In this document: piece after piece, positions 1 to 10,100 of the stretch | How the letters are laid out: the number at the start of each line of letters is the position of its first letter | Position numbering within the stretch: position 1 is the first letter of the stretch | Position numbers and translations under genes: made by a program | NCBI RefSeq assembly: GCF_902713425.1 | Contig: NC_081244.1 | Location: forward strand, 2,741,073 to 2,805,072 | Length of the DNA: 64,000 nucleotides | DNA from: Acipenser ruthenus | Taxonomy: Eukaryota > Chordata > Actinopteri > Acipenseriformes > Acipenseridae | Reading direction: 5' to 3' | Notes under the pieces: model-generated | Told to the model about the DNA's origin: nothing | Databases searched by the model: none | Seen by the model: the letters and a program-made list of their open reading frames with translations, nothing else

Positions 1-69
1 ACTGTTATAAATTACTGAATTATTGTATTTGTTATTATTTATTAATTATTGATTCATTTGTTTCTACAG

Positions 70-111
70 ATGCAACCCCCTCAGACCCTCCTTCAACACC
101 GCTCTCTGAAG
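70..111 (+). CDS. 42-nt symmetric exon, Pro/Ser/Thr-rich stalk repeat (copy 1) of an unrecognised gene
   Basis: The exon is bounded by a strong acceptor (TTTGTTTCTACAG) and a donor (GTAGGG). Its phase is 1-1: two bases complete a codon, 13 codons follow and one base is left over, so copies can be added or lost without shifting the frame. With a G from the exon before, it encodes DATPSDPPSTPLSE, a proline/serine/threonine-rich stretch like an O-glycosylated stalk or a flexible linker. The phase matches the next exons at 230, 3186 and 3494, which is the main evidence that it is real. The parent protein is not recognised. Confidence 0.6.
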
Positions 112-229
112 GTAGGGAGTGTAATCAGTTCAGTTTGATTGAAAGCCCACAGCAGAAATGACTGTTATAAATTACTGAATTATTGTATTTATTATTATTT
201 ATTAATTATCAATTCATTTGTTTCTACAG

Positions 230-271
230 ATGCAACCCCCTCAGACCCTCCTTCAACACCGCTCTCTGAAG
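230..271 (+). CDS. 42-nt symmetric exon, stalk repeat (copy 2)
   Basis: This is identical in sequence and splice signals to the exon at 70-111 and lies exactly 160 bp downstream. If both are included, the protein has two consecutive 14-residue repeats. The next phase-compatible exon is at 3186. The repeat number may vary between alleles or through alternative splicing; this is inferred from the symmetric phase. Confidence 0.6.
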
Positions 272-1766
272 GTAGGGAGTGTAATCAGTTCAGTTTCATT
301 CAAAGCACACCGCAGGAATAGCCATGTGAACCTAGACCTAGTGAAGCCATGTGAGATTTTTGTGCACCTTTTTAGCAACAATACTGTGAAAGCTGAAGGC
401 TCAGTATGTGACTTCTGCCTGACTTACACCAGATTCCTGCAGTGTAACTCAAGACATCTAAGCTACTCCTTTGAGTCAGTGCATTGCAATCCACACATGG
501 GAATGTTGATGAGAGATAAACTAGCATGTATGCTTTCAAATAGTGCCTAATAAACTGCCCCAACACTAGACACTCATCTAAACATCTAAAAACATATTTG
601 AAAATCTACCTCTACAGGTCTGCTTCTTGTGTTCTAGGTACCAGCACCCCACCTGAGCCCTGCACTTCTCACACTCTGTGCTGCACATTACACACTATGG
701 GGCCGATGCACTAAGAGTTGTGCGTACACAAAAATGTTTGAGACATATGTATGAAAGGGAAATGCCCAGTACATCTCAGAAAATGCACATTACCAAATTC
801 ATAAGGGCAACTGTATGCCTCTGCAGCAAGAAGCCCCTGAGAATGTGGAGATAGCTCCTCAGCATCTCACTGACCTCTGAGATGCTCCTGATTACACATG
901 CAGACCAGCTATGCCTGTGCATAATGATATGTACTAAAATGAGCACCTAATTACTCCATTATTTGCATATGCTTAACTCTGTGCCATTTAGGACTTGGTG
1001 TAAATGATGTGACGGGCTATAAAAAGGTGTGCTTGTGTGTGTGAGTGTGTTTTCCAGACAGAGATCAGTCATGAAAAGCCGCGACATACGGAATTTCTGT
1101 CATGGGCAGATGTGGCAATAACATGAAAATGCAGTATGTCATGGCCTTTAATGAGATATCGTGTTTATACCAAGAATGCATACATCAATAATATACTGTG
1201 TATACATATTTAATTGTGTTTTAAACACATGCCACCAGGGGAAAACAATTTGACGCCTCTGACTTGGTGCCTGCATTTGTGTGGATTAATTTGTTTAGAA
1301 GGGCTACATTAAGAATAAATGGTATATTTTATTGTAATGAGGTCAGTGTTTTCGCTGTCGCTCATCACTCTCGCCAAGTATGAATGTTTTTTGACAGTGT
1401 CATGTTCGTTTTTCAATAACTTTTTAATGTTAGCAGTTGAAACACAACCACACAATATGGTAGAGAGCAAGCTAAAGCAGAAGTTTATACTACTAGAAAC
1501 TTTATTGACTATAATGACAAATGTTGCTAGTGCTACCCTCGTTCCATAGAGCTCAGGGGTTCTTGCTAATTGAGCATTTTTATCATTTGCTAATCCTAGA
1601 AAGTGTGCGTCTCCAGGCAGAATGTATATATTTTCTGAAGCAGGTTGTGTGTACAGTACTGTAGTGACTACATCTTCCTTACAGGGAGAGGACAGCAAAC
1701 AGTTTTGTTCAAGGAATGTATAGCTAGAATTTTTCTTTCACGTTTTATCATCGTCTTATATTCATG
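272..1766 (+). other. intron, no gene seen
   Basis: This is AT-rich intronic DNA between the stalk exons and the 3' exons. An acceptor-like TTGTGTTCTAG near 637 is followed by codons reading GTSTPPEP in the same phase, but no donor follows, so it may be a decayed stalk exon. A stretch from about 700 begins GGGGCCGATGCACTAA, which looks like a DNA-transposon end, but I found no matching other end. Confidence 0.5.
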
Positions 1767-2486
1767 TGTGGAAGGGTGGTGGGCAATTCACTGACACAAG
1801 GAGACAGCACTTTATTTGTAACGCTGCTCAGGCGCACTGATTTATTTGGTACAGTAGATGGCGCTGTTGTCCATGGTCTGGATACTGACAACAGTATCCA
1901 GAAACACAGTGTTTACCAATACAGGTACAGGCACAACAAGTGCTCGTAAATAATAATGAAAACCAAAGGCGAAAGAAAAAGGGAAAATAAAACACAGTAA
2001 TAAAACTACAAACAAAAGTGCTGCTTATGCAGTGCCCCCACTGCTGCTAAGCCGGTCAGCACAAGCCTCCGTCCTACGCTCAGTTACCCTATACACTGGG
2101 ATGGCTGGAGTTCCCCGTATAACCACGATGAACCTCGGGTACGTGGTGATTTCTGTTATTTATTTCCTGTTTAAATTATTTTAAGGCCGGCTGTTTTCCC
2201 CAGCCAGGTATTCCTCGTTTTGTTTTAAAACTGATGCCTTTCATCAGTGTCAATGTGTGTTCCCCAAACACGGCCACCCGAGTGCACAACCAAGCCAGAT
2301 CTTATGGCCGAGCAATCTCCCAAGGCCTGCCCCTCAGCCACTCAGAGAGGGGGAAAGCACATACACCCTCTTCCCCACCTCTCCGTGGCATCGCCATGAC
2401 CGACAGGCAGATCCCACGAGACTGCTGCCCTCCACCTGCAGTAATACGGATGTGCCAAATAGTCAGTCCAGTTCTCCCCTGTTACA
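1767..2486 (-). mobile_element. solo LTR, Gypsy/ERV-like family A, with 5-bp target duplication
   Basis: On the minus strand it begins TGTAACAGGGGA and ends CCACCCTTCCACA, the TG...CA ends of an LTR. It is flanked directly by TCATG at 1762-1766 and 2487-2491. A diverged copy of the same LTR lies in the opposite orientation at 50213-50967. No internal region is present, so this is the product of LTR-LTR recombination. It sits in the intron of the left-edge gene in antisense orientation. Confidence 0.85.
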
Positions 2487-2491
2487 TCATG

Positions 2492-3185
2492 ATATATAGT
2501 AATTGAGCTGGTTTAGCAATGGTAATGAAAATCAATACATAGTTGTACATTCAATAAGGGTGTTTAAAATATTAAAGGAGCCCCTATCAAAACATTCATA
2601 GTTGTTTTAAATTATACACAGTATACAATATAATGCATTTGCATTGCAGGGTGTCCAATGACAAAAAAAAATGTTGCCGTGAAGTTTCTGTAGCCATGAG
2701 AACGATCTGTTGACTGTCATGATCCCTTTGTCTGGGTGAAAGGGTTATGATGGCATTATACTGGCATAGATTGCTCAATTTCGTGCTGTGTGAATGGGTA
2801 TTTTAAGAATGTATTTAACGTCTATTAGATGATTCGGTAACGCATTTGTGTGTGAAAGAGGTATTGGACACGGTGCCAGGATTTCAAGCAACAGCCACAC
2901 AATTCCCCCTTCAGCCAAATCCAGAGCCCACACTATTGTGATGAGCAGCGCATTCACTTCATTTAAATACTGCGGCACACATTCACATGCACAGGTGCTG
3001 TTTTCAACAATCCGCAGTTAATACATAGCCCACAACTTTTGAGATTAATTAAAATTGAAATTAAATACGCACCCACATCAACTTGCGTTTGCCTGCTCTT
3101 AGTACACAAGCCCCTATGTGGGATCTTATTGTTTTACATGGTGTGTATTTAATGGCTGTGTGAACTCTTCTGTTTGTCTGCACAG
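2492..3185 (+). other. intron up to the penultimate exon, no gene seen
   Basis: I see no coding or RNA features. The stretch ends in the acceptor TTTGTCTGCACAG that opens the exon at 3186. Confidence 0.5.
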
Positions 3186-3274
3186 ATAAGATGACAATAT
3201 TAAAGGTCCAATTAAACGCACCCGCTGGACTGAATCTTGAAGACCCCAAAGTGAGTGAAGCCCTTTTAGAGCAG
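3186..3274 (+). CDS. penultimate coding exon of an unrecognised gene
   Basis: The 89-nt exon lies between acceptor TGTCTGCACAG and donor GTAGGT. It enters in phase 1 and leaves in phase 0, matching the stalk exons upstream. It encodes (D)KMTILKVQLNAPAG followed by LNLEDPKVSEALLEQ, a beta-strand-like segment followed by a predicted helix. Together with the last exon this looks like a small C-terminal domain attached to a P/S/T-rich linker. I do not recognise the family. Confidence 0.65.
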
Positions 3275-3493
3275 GTAGGTGACATTCCCTTTCAGAAACC
3301 CATCACTGCTTCCGTGTACTGGACTTTGTATCAAATTAATTTCCTGATCTCATTTCCATAAGACTGTTGAAGGCATTGCCCCAAAAGTTGGACTCTACTT
3401 CCCTTTAGTTTTTTCTAATGTATTCTCATTTCACACTTACAGAGTGTGTGTTGCTCCTTGATAACACTGTGTTTCTCGTGGTTGTTGTGTCAG

Positions 3494-3613
3494 ATTCGGG
3501 AGCACTACTCCAAGAACTTTCCAATGGACGGTGTTAAACTGCGCTGGAGAAAACAAGATGGGGAGATATTCCACATGGAGGAAGAGGAGGAGGAGAAGTG
3601 CTCCGAGCCGTGA
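3494..3613 (+). CDS. terminal coding exon with acidic C-terminus
   Basis: The exon opens after the acceptor TTGTTGTGTCAG and holds 39 codons plus TGA at 3611-3613. It encodes IREHYSKNFPMDGVKLRWR, then KQDGEIFHM, a run of six glutamates and KCSEP. It joins the 3186 exon in phase 0 without a break. The protein's last segment is therefore basic followed by strongly acidic, which suggests a soluble or cytoplasmic tail rather than a membrane anchor. Codon use is normal and there is no disruption. Confidence 0.65.
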   Translation: MREHYSKNFPMDGVKLRWRKQDGEIFHMEEEEEEKCSEP

Positions 3614-4030
3614 GACACCATTGATCTCCTATTAACAACTCAAGCTGTCTGCCTCTGAATGTAATATTAGTGACTGCAACTGTCATTTATTTGTTTTAGA
3701 TGGATTTTACTATAGATATACTGGGACAATGTAGACTTATTTTAAGGTGTTGGTTTTAGTTTTAAATTAATTTTACATTACCTATTTGTGCAACTCTGAT
3801 TTATAATTGGGTGATGGGTGTATTTTGGGTATTTTAATTTGGTTAGAATATAGATAGAGATATTATGTTACTGGTGCAACACTGATTTATGGTGAGGGGT
3901 AAATTTTAATTTGATTATACTATATATATATAGTTACTAGGGATTATATGAAGCCTTTTGGGTTTGTGTTGTATTTGTTATGTTGTAGGAAGAATAAATA
4001 TATACAGAGTGATTGTAAAGTAAATAGGCA
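3614..4030 (+). other. 3' UTR with AATAAA poly(A) signal
   Basis: This AT-rich stretch follows the TGA at 3611. An AATAAA at 3993-3998 followed by a GT-rich stretch is the likeliest cleavage signal; a second AATAAA lies near 4051. Confidence 0.5.
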
Positions 4031-4084
4031 ATTTTACAAAGGCATGACAGAATAAATGTGCACCTTGCAAGTTCCTGTACAATT

Positions 4085-4460
4085 CCATAGGGGGCGCCAC
4101 ACATTACAGGGGTGGGGGGCAGGATAAAAAAAACAACAATGCAATTATTTGTAGAGTCTTGATGCTACAGAACCAGGATTAATTGGTCATCAGACAGACA
4201 GGGGCAAGTCATATGGCAGACAATGAAAATTCTTCATTGCACATGATACGATAGTGAAATGTCATTGACAGCTCTTGATCTGAGCTGTCAGGAGAGCTTC
4301 AAGGTAGGCTGGGTAAGCGAGATGAGTTACCCTGGTGCCCTGGCCATTCCCAATCATGTCCTTAATTATTACCTGGGTGAGGGGACCTTCAGGATTGGAG
4401 CTGCTATAGCAATGGAAGGAATGCTGCAGCATACGTTAAGATTGGTGGCGCCCCCTATGG
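4085..4460. repeat. about 376-bp segment with perfect 16-bp inverted ends (MITE-like)
   Basis: CCATAGGGGGCGCCAC at 4085-4100 is the exact reverse complement of 4445-4460. The intervening 344 bp has no convincing coding potential. This could be a small non-autonomous DNA transposon. No target duplication was established. Confidence 0.4.
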
Positions 4461-5589
4461 GCTGTATTTTGAATAAACACCAGCAGTAGAGTGACAGGAC
4501 AGCAGTCTGTAGATCCACTGCTGTGTATTAACCCAATTTTGCATGACAGGCACCCAAACCTGATCAAAAACGATCTCTATTAGTGAAAGGAAAATGAGCT
4601 AAATGAATTGAAGGTCTTTTTTATTATTAGTCATACAGTACATGCTGGACAAAGACTTTAATTGATCATACTTTCAAAGAGTCATGCAAAAATGATGTTT
4701 AAATGAAAAGAATCCAAACACTTTAAAAAGGTGTTCAGTTCACAACCACAAGGTCAGGTCCACCTGATTCACTGTGCAGTCTGCTTGGTGTAGTGCAACA
4801 TGGGGTTCAGTCATTAAGGCTTGGGTTCAGGGCTTCTCTGCTGTGTTTCAAAATGAATACTGAACTAACTGTATGAGAAACAAGGCATTTCTCACTGTTC
4901 ATACTCTGTATTTTTTGCTGAATTATTTCAATAAAGTTTTAATCTCTGGCTTCTTTATTGTCTATTTTCACTTGGTTAGATTTGCAATCCTCTGACAACT
5001 GCTTAACAGTCAACCCCTTTCTATAATCATGTCACAAGAAACAGTCACAAGACAGAGTAAGAACAAAGCAGGGTTTGAACAATCAGGATGCTCTAGCACT
5101 CTGGTGTGTGTGAGAGAGCGAGGCTGCAGCGAGTTACAAAAGCAATCCAGCAAGGGGTTCTATGACATCATCAAGTGGGAGAGAAGGTGCAGCTGCTGGA
5201 GAAGGGCCCTGGTCTGCTTTTCACACCCGTATTTATCATTACACCTACATTCAACGTCTTTGTATCTCTTCCATTCCACATTTAAGCCTATTGTGCCTTC
5301 TATACTGGATCATAAAAAGACAGCTGGCAGTCCAGTTTGTATACATTCCCTAGCAACACTTTCATTAAACAATCTGCTGCTCCATGTCATTGTTATTGGT
5401 CACTATAAGCTGCAGGTTCTCCACAGAGGGTATTTAGATTGTAGGGTGTGGTATCTTTATTATGTATTATAATTAATCAGACAATTCTTCTTTTGTAATT
5501 ATTTGAATTACAGGGTTTATAGATCAATGAAAGATCATTCTTAACTAATACGGGGCTGTATTTGAAATTGCATGCTGGGATACCTTGCA
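4461..5589. other. no gene seen
   Basis: This is unique-looking intergenic DNA. There are scattered AATAAA motifs (for example near 4470 and 4930). The open frame around 5029-5472 has no recognisable domain and looks fortuitous. Confidence 0.4.
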
Positions 5590-6152
5590 CTTAACAGGGC
5601 TGCTCTGGCAGCAAACTCCAGCATAAATCTCCTGTAATAGTCCACTATCCCCAGGAAAGTCCAAGCCTGTTTATTTATTTATTGGCCTCGGCCAATCTTT
5701 AATTGCCTCCACGTTCTGTATTTGTGGCTTTACCTGCCCACTGCCTGCTACATATCCCAAATACTTGGCTTCTGTTAACCCTACATGGCATTTTTGGGGA
5801 TAAGCTATAGATCCTGCCCTTTTGAATGTGTCTAATACTGCCTCCAATTTGTCTAGGTGTTTTTCCCAACCCGGGCTATGGTTAATAATCTCTTTAAGGT
5901 ATGCAGAAGCATATGTAGAATGAGGATGCAACAATTTGTCCATCAACCTTTGAAATGTTGCTGAGGTTCCATGTAATCCGAAGGGCAAGACTGTATACTG
6001 GAATACCCCTCCCCCCCTCCAGATGACATGTCGCTCTTCAAAGCCCCGTGCCCCAAACATAGTCTGAACGGATCGTTCGCTGCTCTGGTTCTTCAGGGTC
6101 AGGGCTCGCCCAGCGGATCTCACCAGTTTGGAGTACGGTGCTCGGGTAAGTT
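5590..6152 (-). mobile_element. older broken Ty3/Gypsy relic, reverse-transcriptase part
   Basis: Minus-strand translation shows Gypsy reverse-transcriptase motifs (around QYTVLPFGLHG, ATFQRLMDKLL, EAKYLGYV, and an FLGIVDYYRRF-like segment near 5600-5660). The family differs from the young element that abuts it at 6153. The relic resumes at 12485, so the young element landed inside it. It is clearly broken and incomplete. Confidence 0.8.
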
Positions 6153-7073
6153 TGTAACGTCTCGCTCTTAGCACAAAACTAACCCCAACGGCGGGATTAC
6201 CTCCCTGTATCAAATATACCCAAATTATTAACAAGGGGAAGGGCGAAGCGACAGTGCATCAAGGACGCGAGATCCCCCAATAAATACACTATAGAAACAC
6301 GGGATAACCTTGAACATTTATTGGCTAAAATAATTGAAACTGTTCAACAAAACAAGATGGAAAAGAAGTTCCGAGCAAAAAAACAAAACATAAACAAGCC
6401 AGCAAAATATCCATTGCGAGAACAAAGTAACGAAATAAAACAAAAAAACAAAACAGTCCCGCAACAAAAATAAAAAAAACAACGATCTCACCAAACTCCT
6501 GGGTACCCGCTTGCTTGAAGATCCTCTCAGAAGATGATGACCAGTAATCCACAAAAACTATGAACATGCACTTGAAAAACCAACACCGTCAGCAACGTGG
6601 TGCATTACAAGCCGGCTCCAGGCTTTAGCGATCGTGGGCAGCAAAGGTGAACAACACCGGCTAAACAGCCTGAAACTGGAACAAAGCACTTGCTGATAAA
6701 AAAACAAATCAACTTCCAACAAGAACGACAGTTGAAGGTAAACAGGATCGCTCTACCATGGCAAACCACCCCGGGAAAAAGAACGCCGCGGACTTTTCAA
6801 AAACAATGAATAGAGTCCCTAAACAGGAACTAAGGAGACGACAGGAACTCAAAAGGCAGGTAAGCAGCCCCCCCCTATGGCGTAACAAAGGTACTATTTA
6901 TACTTGTCTAAAACAATCTTTCCATTAACAACGCTGCCGCTTCCAGCGAATAAGAACCTCGAAATGTATTTGGAACCTGGCCAGGCTTCCGTGCTGCCCA
7001 ATTAAGGCGCAACACATGGTACGTTTATTGTACCATGTAGAACCAAACATTCAATTTAAGTGGCAGTGCCACA
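6153..7073 (-). repeat. 3' LTR of the young Gypsy element
   Basis: The 921-bp LTR starts (minus strand) TGTGGCACTGCC and ends ACGTTACA. A TATA-type motif TATAAATA (minus strand, near 6893-6903) and an AATAAA (minus strand, near 6316) mark promoter and poly(A) signals. Confidence 0.95.
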
Positions 7074-7101
7074 TAGTCCCCCCCCCCCCCCAGCGGAGTA
7101 A

Positions 7102-10100
7102 CTAGGGTAATACCCCAAAATATGGCTTTAAATTTACCACATTTACTGTTTCGACCTTCTCAGGACGATCCACCCACTTCAATCTGTAATTAACTGGTCC
7201 CAGTTTTTTTATTACTGAGGCTGGTCCAGACCATTTTGGGGCTAATTTAGCTGAAAAAAACCCAGCTGCATTAGAAATTGGGTGACTCCTCACCCACACT
7301 AAGTCTCCTTCGCTAAATATCACACACCTTCTCCGGGCATTATAACTTTTAGCCTGACGCCCTTGAGCTTCCTTCACACGCTCTCTAACCAGCTTGGCAA
7401 TACCAGCCTGTCTCTCAAGTACAGAATAACTGGACTCCCCAGGTGAAGGAGATTTGGACACTAAACGATCAAGAGGACCTTTAAGAACCCTTCCTAACAT
7501 TAGCTCAGCGGGAGTAAAGCCAGTTGTCTCCTGTTTTGCTGAATTTATGGCAAATCTAAATTCGGGCAACCATTGATCCCACAACTGCTGATTTTGACCC
7601 ACAAAGGAAGCTATCATCGGCTTCAGAGTTCTGTTGACTCTCTCCGTAAGATTAGACTGAGGGTGATAACTTGTAGTAAGTTTTCGTGTAACAACCCACT
7701 TTTTGCAAACCTCAATCAGAACACCACTGGTAAATTGAGCCCCTCTGTCAGACACCAGGTACTTTGGTGTCCCCCAGCGCGTAAAAATCTCCTGAGTTAA
7801 AAGCTGCACGATGCGATGAGTCTTTCCATCACACAGTGGGAATACCTCCACCCACTTGGTGTAATAATCCACAATCACCACCAAGCAAGTATTACCTTTC
7901 TTACTGCGTGGGAAAGGCCCCATCAAGTCAATTCCTAGCATGTAACCTGGCTCTTCCACGGTCGTGGACTGTAAAAACCCTGCAGGTTTCTGATTTGATG
8001 GCTTGTATATTTGACAAGCTATACACTCCTTAACATGCTTTGTAACATCTCGCCTAATTGTAGGCCACCATGCTACCTCCAACACACGAAGCAGAGTCTT
8101 CATTCTACCCAGATGCCCACTCAATGGGTTGTCATGATAGTATTGTAAAAATATGGTAATTAATGACTCGGGAACAACCACTTGGTAGCGCTGACCCTCA
8201 CCTCTGGGTAGAGACATTCTCCTATACAACACCCCCTGTTCAACCACAAACCCTATACGGTCAGACCGCTGACCGTCCATCTTCTTCTTCAATTCTTGAA
8301 GGTTAAGATCTTGAGCCTGAGCCTCTGCAATCTCACTCATTTCAGAGGGCATATCAAGAACGGCAACATGCTTTTTTTCCTCTGAAAAAACGGCAAGTCC
8401 TGCCTTTTCTATCTGAGGAGATCGAGACAAGGCATCTGGTACTACATTTAAACTTCCCTTTCGATATACAACTCGAAATGTATACGATTGGAGACGCAAA
8501 GCCCAACGAGTTAGGCGGGACGTCACTTTAGGAGAATTAAAAACCCAAGTTAAAGCAGCATGATCTGTCACAACCTCAAATTCCACCCCTTCCAGGTAAT
8601 GCTTCCATTTCTCAATGGCCCAGATAACCGCCAGGCATTCCTTCTCGGATGTGGAATAGTTAGATTCAGGTTTTGTTAAAACACGAGATGCATAAGCAAC
8701 AACCCACTCGTTTTCTGAGCACCCCTGAGCCAGAACAGCTCCTAATCCCACATCACTGGCATCAGTATACACCCGGAACGGTTTCATTAAATCAGGGTGG
8801 GACAACACAGGAGCTCTCTGCAAGGCTTCCTTTAATTGTTCAAAGCTATCTTGCTCAGCTTTCGACCACACCCAGCTCACCCCCTTCTTTTTCAGCCGAT
8901 TCAGTGGAGCAGCTTTATCAGCAAATCGCGGAATAAACTTGTGATACCACCCAACCAACCCCAGGAACCTTTGCAGCCCCCTGAGATTGGTCGGTGCTGG
9001 GTACTCCTTTATTGCCCCAACTTTATCTGTATCTACAGACACCCCATTTCCTGATACTATATGACCCAGGAACTTAAGTGAAGGTTGAAAGAAATGACAC
9101 TTGGCTAAATTGAGGGTGAGATTGGCTTGATCCAGGGCTTGAAATACAGATGCCAGATCTCGCACATGCTGCTCTTTAGTGGGAGAGTACACAATGATAT
9201 CATCTATGTATACAAAGCAACTGTTACCCTTCAGGTTTATCAGCACTTGTTCCATCAGACGTTGGAACGACGCTGCAGCATTCTTCAAACCGAAAGGCAT
9301 CACCTTAAACTGATACAGACCGAAAGGAGTAATAAAAGCTGTTTTTGGTTTACTTTGATCATTCATAGCCACCTGCCAGTAACCAGAACGCAAATCTAAG
9401 GAACTAAAAACTGCGGCTCCCTCTAATGATTCCAAAATGTCATGAACTCTGGGCATGGGATATGCATCAAGGTCAGTTTTCTTATTTACCCCTCGGTAAT
9501 CAACACAGAACCTAAATGTCCCATCCTTTTTTTCGGTCAAAACCACAGGTGCGGCCCAGGCTGAAGCAGACGGTTCTACAATGCCATCCTGTAGCATTTG
9601 ATCAAGATGTTGCTTTATAATGGTTTTTTTGTGTTCCGATACTCGATAAGCTCGGACACGCACTGGAATCTCATCGGTAGTAAGTATCACATGGTGGATT
9701 AAGTCTGTCTTTCCCAAACGGGAAGTACAAACTGACGGCCACTGCAGCATCAGTGGTTCCAACAACCTTTGCCCTTCAATCGTAACATTCAATTCTAATA
9801 TCGGTCTCTCTCTTAATCCCAGATCTAGCTCTTTCCTCACCACCTTAGTGGGAACTGCCACAAAAAGCTGTGCCATTAGCTGCCACTCTGCCCCCCACAC
9901 ATTCTCACGAGAAAATTGAAAAAATGAATATCCCTCAGGCTTCTTTACTCCATACACCTGCTTCCCCAAGTCAAGCAATGTAGATGTTTTGACTAGGAAA
10001 TCAAGTCCTAAAACTAAAGGCTGAGCTAAATGAGCATCATCCATTATGTAGGTGTCTACAGACCAAAACTCTCCATGAAGATTATAAGTCAAACGAAACT

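Larger units (their letters stand above)
1..320. repeat. 160-bp direct tandem duplication containing a mini-exon
   Basis: Bases 1-160 and 161-320 are two head-to-tail copies of one 160-bp unit with only scattered differences. Each unit carries an AT-rich intron part, a pyrimidine tract ending TTTCTACAG, a 42-nt exon and a GTAGGG donor. The left copy starts at the window edge, so the array may extend further left. Confidence 0.95.

Noticed and set aside
4259-4489. 76-codon frame MSLTALDLSCQESF...
   Set aside because: No recognisable domain; it spans the inverted-repeat element and looks fortuitous.
5029-5472. 147-codon plus-strand frame
   Set aside because: Composition and lack of splice or domain signals suggest a chance frame.
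6318-6567. Hydrophobic frames inside the young Gypsy LTR (FFLFLLRDCFVFLFYF), repeated at 11729
   Set aside because: They lie wholly within both LTRs over A-rich DNA; no known LTR protein.
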